A stretch of DNA of 26,422 bases, from assembly GCA_030950835.1 (NCBI GenBank), contig JAUZQU010000093.1:1-26422 (forward strand), read 5' to 3'. The notes under the pieces were generated by a model. It worked only from the letters and a program-made list of their open reading frames with translations. It was not told where the DNA came from and ran no database searches. A program made the translations under genes and the position numbers. Origin of the DNA: Mariprofundaceae bacterium (GTDB lineage: Bacteria; Pseudomonadota; Zetaproteobacteria; Mariprofundales; Mariprofundaceae). Positions within the stretch are counted from its first letter, which is position 1; every line of letters begins with the position of its first letter. Of the stretch, positions 15,277 through 22,651 are shown piece by piece.

Positions 15277-16254
15277 ATGAATGTAGATGAACAACAACAA
15301 ACTTTGTGGATAAGTCAGGCTGCTGAAGTATTGGATATTGAAATTGCTGCTTTAGAAATACAAAAAACGGCGCTCAATGCCGATTTTGTGGCTGCAGCAT
15401 CACTTATTTTACATTTAAAGGGTAAATTGGTGCTGATTGGCATGGGTAAGTCGGGCATTATTGCCAGAAAAATTGCGGCGACGTTTGCTTCTACGGGTAC
15501 ACCTGCTTTTTTTGTGCATGCCGCAGAAGCCTTACATGGTGATTTGGGTATGATTACTGCAGATGATGCGGTGTTGGCCTTATCACATAGCGGTGAAACG
15601 GATGAAGTGTGTGGTTTGTTACCCACCATTAAACGCCTTGGTGCCCCCATGATTGCTATGACAGGTAAAACAAGCTCCACCTTGGCACAACATGCAGATT
15701 ATGTGTTGCATATTCCCGTCAGCGAAGAGGCTTGCCCGATGAACCTTGCACCTACAGCATCGACCACAGCTACTTTAGCTTTGGGTGATGCTTTGGCGGT
15801 GGTGGTATTGAAACACAGGGGTATTCAGCCTGAAGATTTTGCCAGAGTTCACCCTGCAGGAAGTTTGGGCAGGCGTTTGAAGTCGGTGGCAGATGTGATG
15901 CAAACACGTGAAGCTGTGCCTATGGTGGCATTGGGTACGCCCTTATCTGAAGCTATTGTGACCATGAGTAGTTATCGTTTGGGTATTACAGGAGTGGGAG
16001 AAGGGGATAGTTTAATAGGCTGCCTGACGGATGGTGATTTAAGGCGTGTTTTACAACAGGGTAAGGTGGATATGGGGCAAAAGGTATCTACAGTGATGCA
16101 CAGCAATCCGCACAGCATTGCAGGCAATCATTTGGCGACAGAAGCAGTGCGTTATATGGAAGAAAAGAAGGTGAGTGTACTGTTTGTGACCGAGCATGAA
16201 AGCTTGGTTGGGGTGGTTCACCTTCATGATTTATTAGAGGCAGGTATAGCATGA
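15277..16254 (+). CDS. kdsD: D-arabinose 5-phosphate isomerase KdsD
   Basis: Interconverts ribulose 5-phosphate and arabinose 5-phosphate, the first committed step toward the LPS sugar Kdo. The 325-residue protein has an N-terminal SIS domain with GMGKSGIIARKIAATFASTG near 52-71 and LSHSGETDEV near 104-113, then two CBS domains (about 205-265 and 270-325). The ATG is one base after the endopeptidase stop. Its end overlaps kdsC by the ATGA junction at 16251-16254, so the pair is translationally coupled. A perfect DnaA-box word lies in its first codons (15305-15313). It draws on the same ribulose 5-phosphate pool as Prk. Confidence 0.95.
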   Translation: MNVDEQQQTLWISQAAEVLDIEIAALEIQKTALNADFVAAASLILHLKGKLVLIGMGKSGIIARKIAATFASTGTPAFFVHAAEALHGDLGMITADDAVLALSHSGETDEVCGLLPTIKRLGAPMIAMTGKTSSTLAQHADYVLHIPVSEEACPMNLAPTASTTATLALGDALAVVVLKHRGIQPEDFARVHPAGSLGRRLKSVADVMQTREAVPMVALGTPLSEAIVTMSSYRLGITGVGEGDSLIGCLTDGDLRRVLQQGKVDMGQKVSTVMHSNPHSIAGNHLATEAVRYMEEKKVSVLFVTEHESLVGVVHLHDLLEAGIA

Positions 16255-16811
16255 ATGCGTATCAAAGTTTCCCATTAAAGTTGGCAAAAGGCATCAAAAT
16301 GTTGGTATTGGATGTGGACGGGGTGTTAACTGAAGGGCATGTGACGATGATGGATAATGGTGATGAAATTAAGAATTTTAATGTGCGTGATGGGCATGGT
16401 ATTAAAATGTTGCAGCGTGCAGGCATTGAAGTAGCGATTTTAACAGGGCGTAAGTCAAAGGTGGTGGCACACCGAGCGGCGGATTTGGGTATTCAATATT
16501 TGATTCAGGGAAGTTTACGCAAAGCAGATGGTTTGCAAGATTTGTGTGCGCAAGCAGGCATAGAGGCAGCAGATTGTGCTTATATGGGTGATGATGTGAT
16601 TGATTTGCCTGCGATGTGCCAGTGTAGGTTACAAACTGCGCCTAACAATGCCTTTGCAGGGGTGTTGCATAAAGCAGCTTGGGTGTCTTCGTTTGATGGC
16701 GGGCATGGTGCAGTGCGTCAGCTTTGTGAAGGTTTAATTTTAGCCAATGGAGCATGGCAAACGGTATTAGAGGATGCTTATGGGGTAAGTCCTGCTGATT
16801 GTGGTTGGTAA
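16251..16811 (+). CDS. kdsC: 3-deoxy-D-manno-octulosonate 8-phosphate phosphatase KdsC
   Basis: Removes phosphate from Kdo 8-phosphate to give Kdo. The 186-residue length and the HAD (C0/C1-capless) motifs fit: DVDGVLTEG at 21-29 with the nucleophile D21 and D23, LTGRKSKVV near 64-72, KADG near 92 and GDDVIDLPAM near 113-122. Capless KdsC forms tetramers. Its ATG overlaps the kdsD stop, and its 3' end overlaps lptC by 11 bases, marking a single operon for Kdo synthesis and LPS export. KdsA and KdsB are not in the window. Confidence 0.95.
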   Translation: MNAYQSFPLKLAKGIKMLVLDVDGVLTEGHVTMMDNGDEIKNFNVRDGHGIKMLQRAGIEVAILTGRKSKVVAHRAADLGIQYLIQGSLRKADGLQDLCAQAGIEAADCAYMGDDVIDLPAMCQCRLQTAPNNAFAGVLHKAAWVSSFDGGHGAVRQLCEGLILANGAWQTVLEDAYGVSPADCGW

Positions 16812-17361
16812 TATATTAAGCCTTACATGGTTGAAATGGTTTTGTTTATTGTTCAGTATCGCTTCGTTGTTGCTGGCAGCAGTGCTGATGATGACTTCCA
16901 AACAGTCGCTCAAACAATTGGTAGACGTGGTTGCTATGACAACTGGAACCAGCATCAAAAACTTGGATATGTCCGAGTATGATGGTGAACGTTTGCAGTG
17001 GCACTTGTATGCAAACTCGGCTGTGGAAGAAGGTGATGTGGTGAAATTGAGTATGCCTGCTTTGGATTTATATACACATCAAGGCGAAGTGATGCCGATT
17101 CGGGCATTAAGAGGTGTATACGATCAGCAAGCTGAAGTGATGCATTTTGAAGGTGAAGTGCGTTTGGATTTTTCTGGATGGACACTGCACAGTGAAAAAG
17201 TAGATTTTGATGAGCGTAAAGATGAGGTGTGGGTGCCTGAATACTTTGTGTTCAGCACGGATGATATGCGGATTACAGGGGAAAATATGCAAGTATCACG
17301 CAAAACAGCCACCATCTATATTTGGGGAGGGGTTAGAATGGAGATGGAAGGTTTAGAATGA
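16801..17361 (+). CDS. lptC: LPS export bridge protein LptC
   Basis: Bitopic inner-membrane protein that passes LPS from the LptBFG transporter to LptA. The 186-residue protein has one N-terminal membrane helix (about residues 10-30, LKWFCLLFSIASLLLAAVLMM) and a periplasmic beta-jellyroll fold; segments such as YDGERLQWHLYA, GEVMPIRALRG and ITGENMQVSRKT are LptC-like. It starts with GTG at 16801 inside the kdsC end and overlaps lptA with an ATGA junction at 17358. Sequence conservation in this family is low, so the call leans on context, length and topology as well as on sequence. Confidence 0.88.
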   Translation: MVGNILSLTWLKWFCLLFSIASLLLAAVLMMTSKQSLKQLVDVVAMTTGTSIKNLDMSEYDGERLQWHLYANSAVEEGDVVKLSMPALDLYTHQGEVMPIRALRGVYDQQAEVMHFEGEVRLDFSGWTLHSEKVDFDERKDEVWVPEYFVFSTDDMRITGENMQVSRKTATIYIWGGVRMEMEGLE

Positions 17362-17822
17362 AGATGAAGATGTTGCTGCTGGTATGTTGTGCTTTGATGT
17401 GCTTGCCCAGTTGGCTTGTGGCTGCACCTATGGTGGTTGATGCAGATCATTTTGAGTTGGTTCAAGATAAACAAAGAGCGGTGTTTACGGGTCATGTGGT
17501 GGCGACACAAGGCGAGCTCATCATCAAAGCAGATAAGATGACTTTGTGGTATGTGAAAAATGCCAGTACAGGTAAAAGCAAACTGAATAAGGCAAAGGCA
17601 GTTGGGCATGTGTGGATAAAAACGGCTGAAAACATAGGTTCTGCTGATATTGCAACATTTGCTGCGGATTCTAAAATATTGGTGTTGAAGGGTAATGCGC
17701 GTATGCAGAGTGAGGATGGAGAAGTGTTGGGGCAACACATTGAATACAATATGCAAAGCAAAGATAGCACCGTGTTAAAGGGACTTAGCGAAGAACAAGT
17801 ACGCTTTACTTTTGATGAGTGA
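17358..17822 (+). CDS. lptA: LPS transport periplasmic protein LptA
   Basis: Forms the periplasmic bridge that carries LPS to LptD. The 154-residue precursor starts with a signal peptide (MKMKMLLLVCCALMCLPSWLVAA, cleaved near residue 23) and then has the OstA-like repeats beginning PMVVDADHFELVQDKQRAVFTGHV, with TGHVVATQGELIIKADKM and GNARMQSEDGEVLGQHIEY. It overlaps lptC at ATGA and its stop overlaps the lptB start. A perfect DnaA-box word (17611-17619) lies inside, read as Val-Trp-Ile-Lys codons. LptD, LptF and LptG are not in the window. Confidence 0.93.
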   Translation: MKMKMLLLVCCALMCLPSWLVAAPMVVDADHFELVQDKQRAVFTGHVVATQGELIIKADKMTLWYVKNASTGKSKLNKAKAVGHVWIKTAENIGSADIATFAADSKILVLKGNARMQSEDGEVLGQHIEYNMQSKDSTVLKGLSEEQVRFTFDE

Positions 17823-18576
17823 AGACCTGCCTGCTAAGCTAAACCCATTGCCACGGGCGCATTTATCTGCCCAACATTTATGCAAACGATACGGCAGCAA
17901 AACGGTGGTTCAGAATGTGAGCTTGGATGTGTATTCAGGTGAGTGTGTGGGTTTGTTGGGGGCGAATGGAGCAGGTAAAACAACCAGCTTTTATATGGTT
18001 TGTGGTTTGGTAGAGGCCAATGCAGGTGATGTGACTTTGGATGGGCAGTCGTTGATTGACTTACCGATGTATCAACGGGCGCGAAGGGGAATTGGTTATT
18101 TGCCGCAAGAAGCCAGTGTGTTTCGTAAACTGACGGTACGCGAGAATTTATTGTCTATTTTTGAGACTTTGGATATGCCTCAAGCGCAAATGGAAGAAGA
18201 GTTAGACATCTTGCTCAATGATTTTGGTTTGACAGCGGTACAAGAACAAAAGGCCTATACCTTATCAGGCGGACAACGGCGGCGCACTGAAATTGCCCGT
18301 TGTTTGGTGACCAAACCCAAATTTGTGTTGCTGGATGAACCATTTGCCGGGGTTGATCCGATTGCTGTGGAAGACATTCAGGGTATTATTCGAGATTTAA
18401 GACAAAAGGGTTATGGTATTTTGATTACCGACCACCATGTGCGTGAAACACTTAATATTTGTGATAGGGCATACTTGATGACCGCAGGTGAGATTCTGGT
18501 GCAAGGCTCGGCTGAAGAGATTGTGAGCAATCAAGATGCGCGCAGATTATATTTTGGTGAAAACTTTAGTTTATAA
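17815..18576 (+). CDS. lptB: LPS export ABC transporter ATP-binding protein LptB
   Basis: Cytoplasmic ATPase that powers LPS extraction by LptFG. The 253-residue product has Walker A GANGAGKTT at 49-57, the Q-loop with GYLPQEASVFRKLTV near 97-111, the signature LSGGQRRR near 150-157, Walker B FVLLDEP near 169-175 and the switch histidine in ITDHHVRET. I use ATG at 17815; TTG at 17812 is in frame but less likely. The start lies within lptA, so lptA-lptB are coupled. In E. coli lptB is followed by rpoN and hpf; here ubiX follows instead. Confidence 0.96.
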   Translation: MSEDLPAKLNPLPRAHLSAQHLCKRYGSKTVVQNVSLDVYSGECVGLLGANGAGKTTSFYMVCGLVEANAGDVTLDGQSLIDLPMYQRARRGIGYLPQEASVFRKLTVRENLLSIFETLDMPQAQMEEELDILLNDFGLTAVQEQKAYTLSGGQRRRTEIARCLVTKPKFVLLDEPFAGVDPIAVEDIQGIIRDLRQKGYGILITDHHVRETLNICDRAYLMTAGEILVQGSAEEIVSNQDARRLYFGENFSL

Positions 18577-18585
18577 GGGGAAAAC

Positions 18586-19203
18586 ATGACCACACAACAT
18601 CATCGACCCATCATCATTGCTATGACAGGAGCATCGGGTGCGCCGTATGCCTTGCGTTTGATTGAGCGCTTGGCAAAACAGCAGATTCAGCTTCATGTGT
18701 TGATTTCAGATGCGGCAAGGGTGGTCTTGGATAAAGAGTCTGACTTTATACTCACCTCTAACGTGGATGAAATGGCACAAGAGATTGCTGATTTTGTGGG
18801 TGTGGATGCCAAGTATTTAACATGTTGGGGTAATAAAGATTGGATGTCACCAGTGGCATCGGGTTCAGCAGATATGCAGGATATGGTGGTGGTGCCTTGT
18901 TCTATGGGTTCGCTGGCACGCATTGCTACAGGTGCTTCGAGCAATTTGATTGAGCGGGCAACGGATGTGATGTTGAAAGAGCATAAAAACTTGGTCTTGG
19001 TGCCGCGTGAAACACCATTATCGGAAATCCATTTGGGGCACATGTTGGCTTTGAGTAAAATGGGTGTGCGTATGATTCCTGCTATGCCTGGTTTTTATCA
19101 TCAGCCTGAATCTATTGCTGATTTGGTTGATTTTATGGTGGATAGAATCATGGATCACCTTGGGGTGGATGATGGTGGGGCAGTACGTTGGGGAAAGAGT
19201 TAA
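18586..19203 (+). CDS. ubiX: Flavin prenyltransferase UbiX
   Basis: Attaches a dimethylallyl group to FMN to make prenyl-FMN, the cofactor of the decarboxylase UbiD in ubiquinone synthesis. The 205-residue product has the flavoprotein fold motif MTGASGAPYA at 14-23, VVVPCSMGSLARIATGASSNLIERA near 103-127 and the PRETPLS segment with the substrate-binding Arg-Glu-Thr near 143-149. AAGGGG precedes the ATG, 9 bases after the lptB stop. ubiK follows 32 bases later. ubiD is not in the window. A PadA-type homologue for phenolic acids is an alternative, but the ubiK neighbour supports ubiquinone synthesis. Confidence 0.95.
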   Translation: MTTQHHRPIIIAMTGASGAPYALRLIERLAKQQIQLHVLISDAARVVLDKESDFILTSNVDEMAQEIADFVGVDAKYLTCWGNKDWMSPVASGSADMQDMVVVPCSMGSLARIATGASSNLIERATDVMLKEHKNLVLVPRETPLSEIHLGHMLALSKMGVRMIPAMPGFYHQPESIADLVDFMVDRIMDHLGVDDGGAVRWGKS

Positions 19204-19235
19204 AGCTAAAGCAAATGTATGATGAGGAGTAAACA

Positions 19236-19487
19236 ATGGCAGTAGACGCAAAAACACTGGATGATATTTCAGAGAAAATTGCTGCAGGCATTAAAATGTT
19301 AGGCGGTGTCAAAATGGGCGCAGAAGCACAGGTTCAAAGTGTGGTTGAAAGCGCGTTGGCACACTTTGATGTGGTGACCCATGAACGTATGGAAGTACAA
19401 GAGGCGATGTTAAACAAAGCACGCCAAGATTTAGCGGCGATGGAAGCAAGGATAGTGAAGCTGGAAGCGATGTTAAAAACGGGTTAA
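19236..19487 (+). CDS. ubiK: Ubiquinone biosynthesis accessory factor UbiK (BMFP family)
   Basis: A small 83-residue protein of the BMFP/YqiC family, which helps the Ubi complex assemble or access lipids during aerobic ubiquinone synthesis. The N-terminal half (DDISEKIAAGIKMLGGVKM, residues 9-27) is amphipathic, and the C-terminal half (about 45-80, RMEVQEAMLNKARQDLAAM) is a predicted coiled coil, the family layout. GAGGAG lies upstream of the ATG. It follows ubiX in the same direction. The family assignment rests on length, composition and pattern, as these proteins are weakly conserved; the ubiX neighbour strengthens it. Confidence 0.8.
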   Translation: MAVDAKTLDDISEKIAAGIKMLGGVKMGAEAQVQSVVESALAHFDVVTHERMEVQEAMLNKARQDLAAMEARIVKLEAMLKTG

Positions 19488-19514
19488 ACAGGCAGGTTAT
19501 ACGGGGGTAAATAC

Positions 19515-20423
19515 ATGGCTTTGAATCTGGATGAATGTTTGGTGGTGGGTATTTCCTCACGTGCTTTGTTTGATTTAGAGGCAGAAAATACAGTGTTTGA
19601 GCATCAGGGTGTGGAAGGTTATCGGGCTTATCAACGGGCGCATGAAGATGAAATTTTAGAGCGGGGAACTGCTTTTTATATGATTGAAGAGCTATTGAAA
19701 ATTAATAGCTTGGTTGAAGACAGGCGTTTGGTTGAAGTGGTGGTGATGTCTAAAAATAGCCCAGATACAGGGGTGCGTGTATTTTCCTCGATTGAACATT
19801 ATGGGTTAGATATTACCCGCGCAGCTTTTGCCGGTGGTAAAGAGCTACATGATTATTTGGCTGCGTTTAGTGTGGACTTATTTTTGTCGAAGTCTGAATC
19901 AGGGGTGCAGGGTGCGATTGACCATGGGGTCGCCGCGGCGATGTTGTATGATTCACCTGAAGGTTATGATCCTGTATTGGGGCAAATTCGTATTGCTTTT
20001 GATGGTGATGCGGTGCTTTTTTCAGAAGAGTCGGAAAAGATATTTAAAGAGCAAGGTTTACAAGCTTTTGAGGCGCATGAGCGTAAAAATCAGGATAATC
20101 CGCTGCCAGAAGGACCATTTGCCAAGTTATTGCGTGTCCTCTCCTATTTACAGCAGACATTACCCAAAAAAGACAACCCTTTTCGCCTTGCCTTGGTAAC
20201 ATCCAGAAGTAGCCCATCGCATACGCGTGTCTTGAACACTTTAAGAGATTGGGGGGTTAATTTGGATGAGGCATTTTTCTTGGGTGGGGTAAAAAAAGAT
20301 CAGGTATTAAAGGCTTTTAGAGCGCATATATTTTTTGATGATCAGGATGTCCATGTTGAGCCTGCTTCTAAAGTGGTGCCTTCGGGGCGTGTGCCTTATA
20401 AAAGTGACTCAAGTTTATCCTAA
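19515..20423 (+). CDS. Cytosolic 5'-nucleotidase I-type (cN-I) protein
   Basis: A 302-residue protein of the 5'-nucleotidase family best known from animal cN-I (NT5C1A/B), which removes phosphate from AMP. From memory of the human protein, it shares ISSRALFDLEAEN near 13-25, the VFSSIEHYGLDITRAAFAGG block, the central FDGDAVLFSEESE near 160-172, TSRSSPSHTRVLNTLRDWG near 230-248 and the C-terminal HIFFDDQDVHVEPA near 270-283. GGGGG precedes the ATG at about 19503-19507. Substrate preference is inferred from the family. It stands alone between ubiK and comM; Mg-dependent HAD-like chemistry is expected. A regulatory role is possible if its catalytic residues differ. Confidence 0.85.
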   Translation: MALNLDECLVVGISSRALFDLEAENTVFEHQGVEGYRAYQRAHEDEILERGTAFYMIEELLKINSLVEDRRLVEVVVMSKNSPDTGVRVFSSIEHYGLDITRAAFAGGKELHDYLAAFSVDLFLSKSESGVQGAIDHGVAAAMLYDSPEGYDPVLGQIRIAFDGDAVLFSEESEKIFKEQGLQAFEAHERKNQDNPLPEGPFAKLLRVLSYLQQTLPKKDNPFRLALVTSRSSPSHTRVLNTLRDWGVNLDEAFFLGGVKKDQVLKAFRAHIFFDDQDVHVEPASKVVPSGRVPYKSDSSLS

Positions 20424-20444
20424 GGTGTTTGCGATGCTGTTGAG

Positions 20445-21953
20445 ATGTTAGCCAGACTTGCCAGTGCCTCGTTGCGGGGTCTTGAAGCTGAGGCTGTGGA
20501 TGTGGAGGTCGATTTATCGCGCGGTATGCCGTCGTGGAGCTTGGTGGGGCTGCCTGATGGGGCAGTGCGCGAAGCCAGAGATAGGGTGCGCGCGGCATTG
20601 CTGAACTCTAATTTTGAATTTCCTTTACGGCATATTACGGTGAATTTATCCCCAGCAGACAAACGTAAAGATGGTTCATATTTTGATTTACCTGTGGCAG
20701 TGGGTTTGTTGTTGGCATCGGCTCAGCTATTGCTTGAAGAGAACGCAGTTTTACCCTTTATGGTGGGTGAGTTGGCGTTAGATGGGCGCTTAAACCCTAT
20801 TTCAGGGGTGTTGCCACTGACGATTTTTGCGCAAAAACAAGGCTTTACATCTATTATCGTGCCACTAGCCAATGCAGAAGAAGCGGCAGTGGTGCAGGGC
20901 ATTGAAGTGATTGCGGCGAGCAACTTATTGGAGGTTGCAGCACATATGCAAGGAACACGTGTGTTATCAGCGTATGTTTCTGAAATTCATCACGACACAG
21001 TATGTACGCATGTTTTAGACCTCAAAGATGTGCGCGGACAACAACAAGCACGTCGGGCGTTGGAGGTGGTCGCAGCTGGTGGACATCATATTTTGATGAG
21101 TGGACCTCCGGGCTCAGGAAAAAGTATGTTGGCGGCGCGTTTACCCAGTATTTTACCCCCACTTACCGCTGCACAACGCCTTGAGGTGGCACGGGTTTAT
21201 AGTATTTCAGGTGACACATCGCGCTCTCCTATGTCGTCTATTCCACCTTTTCGTAACCCTCACCACTCTGCATCGAATGTAGCGATGATTGGCGGGGGTC
21301 AAATCCCAAAACCTGGCGAGGTGAGCAAGGCATTATTTGGCTCACTTTTTCTGGATGAGATGCCGGAGTTTCAACGTGCTGTGTTGGAGGTGTTACGCCA
21401 ACCTTTAGAAAATGGCACGGTCTCTATTGCTAGAGCGGCAGATACGTTGACCTTTCCTGCAGAATTTCAATTGATTGGCGCGATGAATCCTTGCCCTTGT
21501 GGTTATTTGGGTCACCCAAGCCAAGCTTGCCGCTGTTCTGCGTTACAAGTATCTCGATATATAGGACGCATATCAGGTCCACTGTTGGATTTGTTTGACC
21601 TGCGCATTCATGTACCCCCTGTTGAGCATGAGCAGCTGACCAATATGCAAGCGGGTGAATCATCCGAGGTGGTCAAAGAACGGGTGATTCAAGCCAGAGA
21701 AATCCAATATACACGGCAAGGTTCAGGCATGGTCAATGCCAGACTGTTACCCACTGCTTTGGAACAATATGCGAAACCAGATGCAGAGGGTGAAAAGCTG
21801 CTGACTACAGCACTTCAACGTTTTGCCTTGTCGGCAAGAAGTTATCACCGTATTTTAAAGGTAGCACGTACGATTGCTGACTTGGCAGGTGTAGAACAGG
21901 TCAAAGCAGCACATATTGCTGAAGCATTACAATATAGGGGGGATAAGGCATGA
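20445..21953 (+). CDS. comM: ComM / YifB-like Mg-chelatase-family AAA+ ATPase
   Basis: In naturally competent bacteria ComM is a hexameric helicase that extends branch migration while incoming DNA is recombined; in other bacteria the homologue's role is less clear. The 502-residue product has an N-terminal Lon-like domain (MLARLASASLRGLEAEAVDV, VGLPDGAVREARDRV), Walker A GPPGSGKSML near 220-229, Walker B LFLDEMPEF near 302-310, the cysteine cluster MNPCPCGYLG...CRC near 346-362, and a C-terminal AAA+ lid plus helical domain (ALSARSYHRILKVARTIADL). The ribosome site is poor. It overlaps the next gene by ATGA at 21950-21953. Confidence 0.94.
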   Translation: MLARLASASLRGLEAEAVDVEVDLSRGMPSWSLVGLPDGAVREARDRVRAALLNSNFEFPLRHITVNLSPADKRKDGSYFDLPVAVGLLLASAQLLLEENAVLPFMVGELALDGRLNPISGVLPLTIFAQKQGFTSIIVPLANAEEAAVVQGIEVIAASNLLEVAAHMQGTRVLSAYVSEIHHDTVCTHVLDLKDVRGQQQARRALEVVAAGGHHILMSGPPGSGKSMLAARLPSILPPLTAAQRLEVARVYSISGDTSRSPMSSIPPFRNPHHSASNVAMIGGGQIPKPGEVSKALFGSLFLDEMPEFQRAVLEVLRQPLENGTVSIARAADTLTFPAEFQLIGAMNPCPCGYLGHPSQACRCSALQVSRYIGRISGPLLDLFDLRIHVPPVEHEQLTNMQAGESSEVVKERVIQAREIQYTRQGSGMVNARLLPTALEQYAKPDAEGEKLLTTALQRFALSARSYHRILKVARTIADLAGVEQVKAAHIAEALQYRGDKA

Positions 21954-22618
21954 ATATCGTGATTACAGGTGCGAATCGGGGTTTGGGTTTAGGTTTTGTT
22001 CGCCATTATTTAGAACAAGGGCATGATGTTTGGGCATGTTATCGTAGTAGTTTGGTGGGTTTGAATGAGATACAGCACAAACAATTACACACCGTACAAC
22101 TGGATGTTAGCCAAGATTTTATTGCAGCTGATTTAGACTTACCTGAGCGTATTGATGTGTTGATTAACAACGCTGGCATTTATGGACCTTATGGCGAGCA
22201 GGATTTGGCTAGCATGACATCAGCGGCCATGTTGGATGTGTTTAATGTGGATTGTATTGGCCCTTTGCGGGTGGTGCAGCAGTTGCAAAGTCGTCTCATT
22301 AAGGCAGGTGGGACGATTGCCAATATCAGCTCCAAGATGGGTTCTAGTGGAGATAATGGCAGTGGTGGGACATATGCTTATCGTGCGGCTAAGGCGGGTT
22401 TAATCATTATATCTAAGTCTATGGCGATTGATTTGAAACCACTTGGGGTTGCGGTGATTACCTTACACCCAGGCTGGGTCTCCACGGATATGGCTCGTCA
22501 ATCAGGTTTGATTGATGTGCAGACATCGGTAGCAGGTATGGTGCAGGTGATGGGTCATATCCATGATTATGATGTGGGTGCTTTTGTGGCATTTGATGGG
22601 CAAGTGATTGCTTTTTAA
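21950..22618 (+). CDS. Short-chain dehydrogenase/reductase
   Basis: A 222-residue NAD(P)-dependent oxidoreductase of unknown substrate. The Rossmann motif TGANRGLGLGF is at 6-16, the NNAGIYG strand near 74-80, the catalytic Ser in ISSKMGSSG near 124-132, and the YAYRAAKAG catalytic Tyr-Lys pair near 141-149, all in the classical SDR order. The short C-terminal end (GWVSTDMARQ ... FDGQVIAF) is like the carbonyl-reductase-type SDRs such as CsgA/sniffer relatives. It is translationally coupled to comM by an ATGA overlap, and is followed by queG after 33 bases. Nothing nearby fixes its substrate. Confidence 0.88.
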   Translation: MNIVITGANRGLGLGFVRHYLEQGHDVWACYRSSLVGLNEIQHKQLHTVQLDVSQDFIAADLDLPERIDVLINNAGIYGPYGEQDLASMTSAAMLDVFNVDCIGPLRVVQQLQSRLIKAGGTIANISSKMGSSGDNGSGGTYAYRAAKAGLIIISKSMAIDLKPLGVAVITLHPGWVSTDMARQSGLIDVQTSVAGMVQVMGHIHDYDVGAFVAFDGQVIAF

Positions 22619-22651
22619 CTGGATACTCAAAAGAAGCAACACGATATTCTT

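Noticed and set aside
17316..17756. A 146-codon minus-strand open frame across lptA
   Set aside because: It is antisense to lptA, whose signal peptide and OstA-like repeats are clear; the reverse product is Cys/His-rich shadow sequence.
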